11,341 nucleotides of DNA from an uncultured Rhodospirillales bacterium (lineage in GTDB: Bacteria > Pseudomonadota > Alphaproteobacteria > RF32 > CAG-239). Location: NCBI GenBank assembly GCA_902795665.1, contig CADBMA010000086.1:1-11341 (forward strand). The letters run 5' to 3'. The position numbers and the translations under genes are program-made. Positions 8,001 through 11,341 of this stretch are shown here, piece by piece; position 1 is the first letter of the stretch, and every line of letters starts with the position of its first letter. The notes under the pieces are model-generated. The model was not told where the DNA came from and did not search any database. It saw only the letters and a program-made list of their open reading frames with translations.

Positions 8001-8003
8001 CAA
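7975..8003 (-). promoter_or_regulatory. Sigma70-like promoter upstream of the HAD gene
   Basis: On the minus strand a consensus -35 TTGACA (8003-7998) is followed by exactly 17 nt and then TAGGCT (7980-7975), a weak -10 that matches at the first, second and last positions. Transcription would begin near 7968, giving a leader of about 25 nt before ATG 7943. The -35 overlaps the right palindrome and the start point falls in the left palindrome, so a protein bound to both would cover the promoter. Confidence 0.42.
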
Positions 8004-8017
8004 AATAAAAACCATAC

Positions 8018-8362
8018 TTAATATATTGCATTAATACGGTTACGGAAAAAACGTTTTACTTGTTGAGGATTTTTTACATCGATTCGGCGGTCATATGGAA
8101 TATACTCATTATTATTTTTACGAGCAGTTTTTCTGGCAAGTTTTTCCATATTCAAAATAAGCCTGCGCAATTCTCCTTCTTGATAATTTTCGGCCACATA
8201 ATCCGTTTGTTTTTTTAGTCCTTTTGTAATTTCAACCGTTTCAGTGGTCAAAAATCTCTTATTGATGGCTTCTTGCGCCTGTTCCGGAGACATATCTGAA
8301 GAAACAGCAAAAGCCGGAACTGATATCAAAAGGCAAAACAAAGTCAGCCATAATTGCTTCAT
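8018..8362 (-). CDS. Small secreted protein of unknown function
   Basis: I do not recognise this 114-residue protein. A clear signal peptide (residues 1-19, MKQLWLTLFCLLISVPAFA) with an AFA cleavage site predicts export to the periplasm. The mature part is about 95 residues, hydrophilic, mostly helical and basic: a SPEQAQEAINKRF helix, ELRRLILNMEKLARKTARK, then YIPYDRRIDV and a basic C-terminus QQVKRFFRNRINAIY. It has no cysteine in the mature region. Two ATGs stand side by side; the second, at 8362, lies 6 nt after GGAGG and is preferred to the first, 3 nt after it. The upstream secreted-protein gene ends only 9-12 nt away, so the two are almost certainly one transcription unit and may work together. 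Confidence 0.78.
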   Translation of the reverse strand: MKQLWLTLFCLLISVPAFAVSSDMSPEQAQEAINKRFLTTETVEITKGLKKQTDYVAENYQEGELRRLILNMEKLARKTARKNNNEYIPYDRRIDVKNPQQVKRFFRNRINAIY

Positions 8363-8374
8363 CATGCACCTCCG

Positions 8375-8977
8375 TTAATCGGTTCCCATCAATCTGATAG
8401 AATTAAAGAATAAATTGTTTATGTCAAGTCCGGTATATCTTTCAAACAACGCCATCATTCCTGTAACAATACGGCTGAACGGGTCATTGCTATTGCTTAC
8501 TTCGTCCATATTCCTGATTAAAAGTTGTTTATAGGAGTTTGGGGCATTTTTAATCTTTTCGTCATATTCCTGCGGGATTCTATACCCAAGATTGCGTAGG
8601 TGATCCAATCCGACAACCATATTATGACGATTTACTTCCGGAGCAATCATTTCTTGTCCCTGAGCGTCAGTATAAGTTGTTGCTTCGCCAACATAATCAA
8701 GGCGCCCATGCTGTCCGGAACCTCTCCAAGTTTCTATTCCGCTGCGGTCGCGTGCTTTTGCCCACGGGTCAACAGGCAAAACATCGCCTCCCGTGGGGCC
8801 GCCGCTATACATCGGAGCCTCGGTTACAGCCTCTTTCTGAGTTCCGCCGCTGTTTACATTTCCAAACATACCATCGTTTTCGGTAGTGTTAAAATTGGTA
8901 CCTTGCGCCTGCGTACCGGTCGCCGTTACAAACATGACAAGAGCAATGGCAGTCAATATTTTGAATAGCTTTTTCAT
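8375..8977 (-). CDS. Secreted protein of unknown function
   Basis: I do not recognise this 200-residue protein. The N-terminus is a signal peptide (about 1-24, MKKLFKILTAIALVMFVTAT then GTQA) with a TQA cleavage site. The mature N-terminal region (about 25-70) is low in complexity and rich in Gly, Thr and Asn, so probably disordered. A more ordered region follows with WAKARDRSGIETWRGSGQHG (72-91), HLRNLGYRIPQEYDEKI (126-142) and a C-terminal helical segment FSRIVTGMMALFERYTGLD (167-185). There is no lipobox. ATG 8977 is chosen because GGAGG lies 6 nt upstream; the ORF opens 5 codons earlier without such a site. It is the first gene of a two-gene unit with the small secreted protein that follows. 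Confidence 0.8.
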   Translation of the reverse strand: MKKLFKILTAIALVMFVTATGTQAQGTNFNTTENDGMFGNVNSGGTQKEAVTEAPMYSGGPTGGDVLPVDPWAKARDRSGIETWRGSGQHGRLDYVGEATTYTDAQGQEMIAPEVNRHNMVVGLDHLRNLGYRIPQEYDEKIKNAPNSYKQLLIRNMDEVSNSNDPFSRIVTGMMALFERYTGLDINNLFFNSIRLMGTD

Positions 8978-9037
8978 GGTTGTCCTCCACACTGTTCCTC
9001 TATTGGATATAATAACACAAATTAATTAAAAATAATA

Positions 9038-9055
9038 GTTACATTTCGGTTACAT
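9038..9055. promoter_or_regulatory. Direct repeat with OmpR/PhoB-type spacing in the divergent intergenic region
   Basis: GTTACAT is repeated exactly with a 4-nt spacer (GTTACAT-TTCG-GTTACAT), so the period is 11 bp. Read on the minus strand it is ATGTAAC-CGAA-ATGTAAC. Seven-base direct repeats one helical turn apart are the typical layout of sites for tandem OmpR/PhoB-class response regulators. It lies 61-78 bp upstream of the secreted-protein start (8977) and 14 bp upstream of the promoter-like TTGAAT facing the hydrolase gene. Which regulator binds, if any, cannot be told. Confidence 0.4.
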
Positions 9056-9068
9056 CGTAAAAACTTAC

Positions 9069-9098
9069 TTGAATTTTTGTTTTTTTTAATGCTATATT
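9069..9098 (+). promoter_or_regulatory. Sigma70-like promoter of the alpha/beta hydrolase gene
   Basis: TTGAAT (9069-9074) and TATATT (9093-9098) are separated by 18 nt. A TGC immediately before the -10 makes it an extended -10. Transcription would start near 9105, leaving a leader of about 65 nt. A perfect TATAAT at 9132-9137 lacks any good -35. Confidence 0.42.
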
Positions 9099-9170
9099 CC
9101 AGTAAATTAATAATTTATAGAGATTTTATCCTATAATATAATACAAAATAAACTTGTTAGGAATATATAA

Positions 9171-9923
9171 ATGGCAGAAGTTTTGTTTAACGGCCATGCC
9201 GGAAGAATAGAAGGGCGCTACCATCAGAGCAACCGCCCCGGAGCGCCGATTGCGCTGATTTTGCATCCCCACCCGCAATATGGCGGCACCATGAGTAACA
9301 AAGTTGTTTATACTTTGTATAGTTGCTTTAAGGATCTGGGTTTTTCGGTTCTTCGCTTTAATTTTCGCGGAGTAGGGCGTTCTCAAGGACAGTTTGAAGA
9401 CGGCCCAGGAGAGCTTTCTGATGCAACCATAGCTTTGGATTGGCTTCAGTCGATGAATCCGGAAGCGCGTCAGTGTTGGGTTGTTGGTTATACATTTGGA
9501 GCGTGGATTGCATTGCAGCTATTGATGCGCCGGCCGGATATCAACAATTTTATTGCGATATCGCCTCCTGCTAACGAAAAAGATTTTTCATTTTTAGCGC
9601 CTTGCCCAACCTCTGGTCTGATAGTGCAAGGCGGAAAAGATGAAATAGTTGCTCCGCAGACCGTCGCTTCAATGGCCAAGCGTCTGAATATGCAGCGCAA
9701 TGTTTCGGTTGACTTTGCTTTGGTTCAAGAAGCTGATCATATGTACAATGGACATTTGGTAGATTTATATAAATTGGCTGGCAATTATGTTATTAGTGCA
9801 GTCAATCGTAAAGCTCCGGTTAAAAAACGCCGCGGCCGCCGCAAAAAAGAAGAGTTGATGGCAGGCAATGAGGCAGAAGTTCCGCAAATTGTTTATGATA
9901 CAGAGGACAAAACTGCGGAATAA
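9171..9923 (+). CDS. Alpha/beta hydrolase (COG2945-like) with Thr at the nucleophile position
   Basis: This 250-residue cytosolic protein has the alpha/beta-hydrolase fold of the group found widely in alphaproteobacteria; the substrate is unknown. Seen: strand and oxyanion-hole region ALILHPHPQYGGTMSNKVV (28-46), VLRFNFRGVGRSQG (60-73), the nucleophile elbow GYTFGAW (106-112), APCPTSGLIVQGGKDEIV (143-160) with acid Asp157, and EADH with His190. The elbow would normally be GxSxG; here the central residue is Thr108 (codon ACA, one base from the Ser codon TCA). The fold and the other two triad members are intact, so this may be a weakened or non-catalytic variant. Residues 214-228 form a strongly basic tail (KAPVKKRRGRRKKEE), followed by an acidic end. 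The start is supported by TAGGA 8 nt upstream. The gene stands alone, with its own promoter-like sequence and a strong terminator. Confidence 0.87.
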   Translation: MAEVLFNGHAGRIEGRYHQSNRPGAPIALILHPHPQYGGTMSNKVVYTLYSCFKDLGFSVLRFNFRGVGRSQGQFEDGPGELSDATIALDWLQSMNPEARQCWVVGYTFGAWIALQLLMRRPDINNFIAISPPANEKDFSFLAPCPTSGLIVQGGKDEIVAPQTVASMAKRLNMQRNVSVDFALVQEADHMYNGHLVDLYKLAGNYVISAVNRKAPVKKRRGRRKKEELMAGNEAEVPQIVYDTEDKTAE

Positions 9924-9975
9924 ATATATCTCATTATTTACGCAAGCTGTTTTATATCTTAAAAAATGTGTAAAT

Positions 9976-10004
9976 AAAATGACCGCCTTTGTGGCGGTCA
10001 TTTT
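9976..10004. terminator. Strong bidirectional Rho-independent terminator
   Basis: A perfect 12-bp stem (AAAATGACCGCC, 9976-9987, with GGCGGTCATTTT, 9993-10004) has a 5-nt loop TTTGT. The T run sits at the 3' end of the stem on the plus strand, and TTTTATTT follows on the minus strand. It lies between the hydrolase (stop 9923) and the convergent bamE (stop 10012), so it serves both. Confidence 0.9.
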
Positions 10005-10011
10005 CAATAGA

Positions 10012-10473
10012 CTACGGCTCCATACCTTGTGAGCCTTTGCCAAATGGCAAATATTGCCCGACTCCGCCAAAATATTTTCGGAAAAATCCTTGTTCTTGTT
10101 CTTGATCGGGGGTTTGTTCTTGGTTAATTTCAACATTTTCGCCATGCTGTTTATCAAGTTTTTCAATGGTTTCAACGTTTCCTTGTTCACTAAATTTAAT
10201 TACCAGAACATCGCGTTCAATTTCTTTCGGCGCCATAAAGGCAACTTGTTTAATTTCGGATGACATATAAATCCAAGTGTCTCTATCTAAAGATACAATA
10301 TTCGACGGAGATCCCAGCAATTCTAGAACATCTTGTTTGCTCTGACCTTTAAATACCATGGCAACTTTGTCATCGGCAGGCATATTTCCTGCGTGGTTAA
10401 CAAAAATATCGCTGCTGCACGATGCTGCAGCCAAAGATGCGCAGAATAAAAACATTTTGTTTATTGACATCAT
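10012..10473 (-). CDS. bamE: BamE-like outer-membrane assembly lipoprotein (SmpA/OmlA family)
   Basis: BamE is a lipoprotein of the BAM complex that inserts beta-barrel proteins into the outer membrane. This 153-residue protein has an N-terminal signal ending LAAASC, with a probable lipidated Cys19. The SmpA/OmlA fold spans about residues 22-106, with GQSKQDVLELLGSPS (43-57), a DTWIYMSS strand (65-72) and VLVIKFSEQGNVETIEKLD (89-107). A Gln/Glu-rich linker (about 111-128) is unusual in composition. The C-terminal GFFRKYFGGVGQYLPFG resembles the conserved tail of alphaproteobacterial BamE proteins. The first of two ATGs is supported by AAGGA 6 nt upstream. It is divergent from DUF177 and rpmF, the standard alphaproteobacterial arrangement. 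Confidence 0.88.
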   Translation of the reverse strand: MMSINKMFLFCASLAAASCSSDIFVNHAGNMPADDKVAMVFKGQSKQDVLELLGSPSNIVSLDRDTWIYMSSEIKQVAFMAPKEIERDVLVIKFSEQGNVETIEKLDKQHGENVEINQEQTPDQEQEQGFFRKYFGGVGQYLPFGKGSQGMEP

Positions 10474-10492
10474 AATTTATCCTTATCATTAT
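10464..10492 (+). promoter_or_regulatory. Possible promoter for the DUF177 (and rpmF) unit
   Basis: A consensus -35 TTGACA (10464-10469) is followed after 17 nt by CATTAT (10487-10492, four of six matches). It overlaps the first codons of the divergent bamE. Transcription would start near 10499, about 30 nt before ATG 10531. Confidence 0.35.
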
Positions 10493-10530
10493 ACTATTTG
10501 TCGTTATCTTATAGCATAGGGAAAATATTA

Positions 10531-11049
10531 ATGCAAAAAGAATTTTCATATCCGTTGATTGTTGCTGATTTGCCGCTGAGTGAACAACATTATAAGATGA
10601 GAGCAGATGACAATGTAAAACCTTTTTTATCCCAAGTTTTGCAAGTCAAAGCTGTTAAAATGTTTGATGCCGATTTTTGGATTAAACCTGATCGTTCTAC
10701 CTCAATTTTGCAGATTAACGGGCATATAAAGACGGAACTTGTTTTGCAAAGCGTGGTCTCATTGGAAGAATTTACTAAAAGTTATGATTTTGATTTTACG
10801 ACATCTTTTGATACAAAAGCAACCTTAAACAGCCAAAAAGAAGATGGCGATGACTGGGACACAGATACTCCGGAAATTGTGGTTGATGGCAAAATTGACC
10901 TTGGCGATGTGGCAATTGAGCAAGTGGCCTTGCGTTTGGATTATTATCCGCGCCAAGAGGGCGAAGAATTTTATTTTAAATCAGAGTTTGACGATGATGA
11001 AACTGTTGGCAATCACCCGTTTGCAGCGCTGAAAAAACTGAAAAAATAA
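10531..11049 (+). CDS. DUF177 / YceD family protein
   Basis: This 172-residue protein belongs to the DUF177/YceD family, almost always encoded just before rpmF and linked in the literature to ribosome (23S rRNA) maturation. Seen: FSYPLIVADLPL at the N-terminus, a GHIKTELVLQSVVSLEEF block (64-81) where many relatives have a cysteine in place of the Ser after QSVV, a central acidic stretch (EDGDDWDTDTPE, 104-115), the hallmark GKIDLGDVAIEQVALRLDYYPR (120-141), and the C-terminal HPFAALKKLKK (162-172). ATG 10531 is chosen because AGGGA lies 8 nt before it; the TTG further upstream at 10498 has no ribosome site. As I recall, many alphaproteobacteria carry a cytochrome bc1 assembly chaperone gene between bamE and this gene; none is present here. 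Confidence 0.88.
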   Translation: MQKEFSYPLIVADLPLSEQHYKMRADDNVKPFLSQVLQVKAVKMFDADFWIKPDRSTSILQINGHIKTELVLQSVVSLEEFTKSYDFDFTTSFDTKATLNSQKEDGDDWDTDTPEIVVDGKIDLGDVAIEQVALRLDYYPRQEGEEFYFKSEFDDDETVGNHPFAALKKLKK

Positions 11050-11256
11050 TTTTTGCGCTCAATCTGATGTACTGCATTTTGGCTCAAAAGTTGCCAAAAT
11101 AAAAAAATATGCTTGCCAAATGCAAAATTTTTATATAAAAGACATTTAACCTTTCAGAATTGTAGAAATATCTTGCATTTTGTTTTGAAATGTTGTACTA
11201 CTGCACTCTGAAAATTTTTTTCGTGATAACAATGTTTTTTTGAGAAGAATAAGAAA
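11050..11256 (+). other. DUF177-rpmF intergenic region with repeated GCATTT elements
   Basis: This 207-nt non-coding stretch is long for a gene pair that is usually tightly linked. It holds an 8-bp inverted repeat ATTTTGGC / GCCAAAAT (11076-11083 and 11093-11100, 9-nt loop) with no T run after it. TTGCCAAA occurs as a direct repeat at 11091-11098 and 11113-11120, 22 bp apart. A second inverted pair is AAATGCAA (11118-11125) and TTGCATTT (11173-11180). TATAAA at 11134-11139 with TTGCCA at 11113 gives a possible promoter, but the 15-nt spacer is short. It may be an rpmF promoter or leader region; AT-richness makes chance repeats likely. Confidence 0.4.
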
Positions 11257-11341
11257 ATGGCAACACCAAAACATAAAACTTCAAAATCTCGTCGCGATAT
11301 GCGCCGTTCTCACGATGCTTTAGGTGCAAACTCTTATCATG
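11257..11341 (+). CDS. rpmF: 50S ribosomal protein L32, 3' part outside the window
   Basis: The first 28 codons of ribosomal protein L32 are present, beginning MATPKHKTSKSRR, then DMRRSHDALGANSYH. The basic N-terminus and the RRDMRRSHDAL block (residues 12-22) are diagnostic. The zinc-binding or core part lies beyond the window. ATG 11257 follows a GAGAAG-type ribosome site. The gene follows DUF177 and is normally followed by plsX and fabH. Confidence 0.93.
   Translation, partial: MATPKHKTSKSRRDMRRSHDALGANSYH

Noticed and set aside
7944..8015. An N-terminal extension of the HAD protein starting at 8015
   Set aside because: It would be read through the palindrome and promoter-like sequence, is not part of the HAD fold, and ATG 7943 has a good AAAGGA site.
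9132..9137. Perfect TATAAT upstream of the hydrolase gene as the main -10
   Set aside because: No acceptable -35 lies 16-18 nt upstream; the extended -10 at 9093-9098 with TTGAAT is better.
9765..10190. Minus-strand ORF across the hydrolase 3' end, terminator and bamE
   Set aside because: It runs through a strong terminator hairpin and overlaps bamE in another frame; no domain is recognisable.
10488..10493. Minus-strand TATAAT as the bamE promoter
   Set aside because: There is no recognisable -35, and transcription would begin so close to the ATG that part of the AAGGA site would be lost.

Overview
The window is AT-rich, tightly packed DNA from an alphaproteobacterium. The evidence is a MipZ-type division-site ATPase, a D-Ala-D-Ala carboxypeptidase with a C-terminal SPOR domain, an alphaproteobacterial-type class IIA HAD protein, and the order bamE (divergent) / DUF177 / rpmF. 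The base composition and compact spacing fit one of the low-GC, host- or gut-associated lineages, but no 16S or other marker is present to place it further.

Layout. (1) 1-1614, plus strand: the C-terminal two thirds or so of an MmeI/YeeA-type DNA adenine methyltransferase, cut by the window edge. It ends at a small bidirectional hairpin. (2) 1638-4167, minus strand: a translationally coupled cluster. In transcription order it holds a SPOR-domain DD-carboxypeptidase, mipZ, and a small membrane protein whose C-terminus resembles a J-domain without its HPD motif. (3) 4247-6964, minus: two tandem paralogous ArsB/NhaD/OCA2-type (ion transporter superfamily) permeases. (4) 7023-7943, minus: a HAD-like protein preceded by a striking double palindrome that overlaps a promoter-like sequence. 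(5) 8018-8977, minus: two small signal-peptide proteins of unknown function, each with a strong GGAGG ribosome-binding site. (6) 9171-9923, plus: an alpha/beta hydrolase whose nucleophile serine appears to be threonine. It ends at a strong bidirectional terminator. (7) 10012-10473, minus: a BamE-like outer-membrane lipoprotein. Divergent from it on the plus strand are DUF177/YceD (10531-11049) and the start of rpmF (11257 to the window end), the usual entry to the rpmF-plsX-fabH cluster.

Working together: the carboxypeptidase, mipZ and membrane-protein group links peptidoglycan trimming at the septum with placement of the division site. BamE and the secreted proteins belong to the envelope. 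The permeases and the HAD protein look like transport and housekeeping functions carried in the same minus-strand run. I see no tRNA, rRNA, CRISPR array, insertion sequence or prophage. The accessory-looking gene is the methyltransferase at the left edge. No clearly new multi-gene system is visible. The most unusual local signals are the double palindrome at 7961-8000, the HPD-less J-like protein after mipZ, the Thr-for-Ser hydrolase, and a near-identical 41-bp tract shared by the two permeases.
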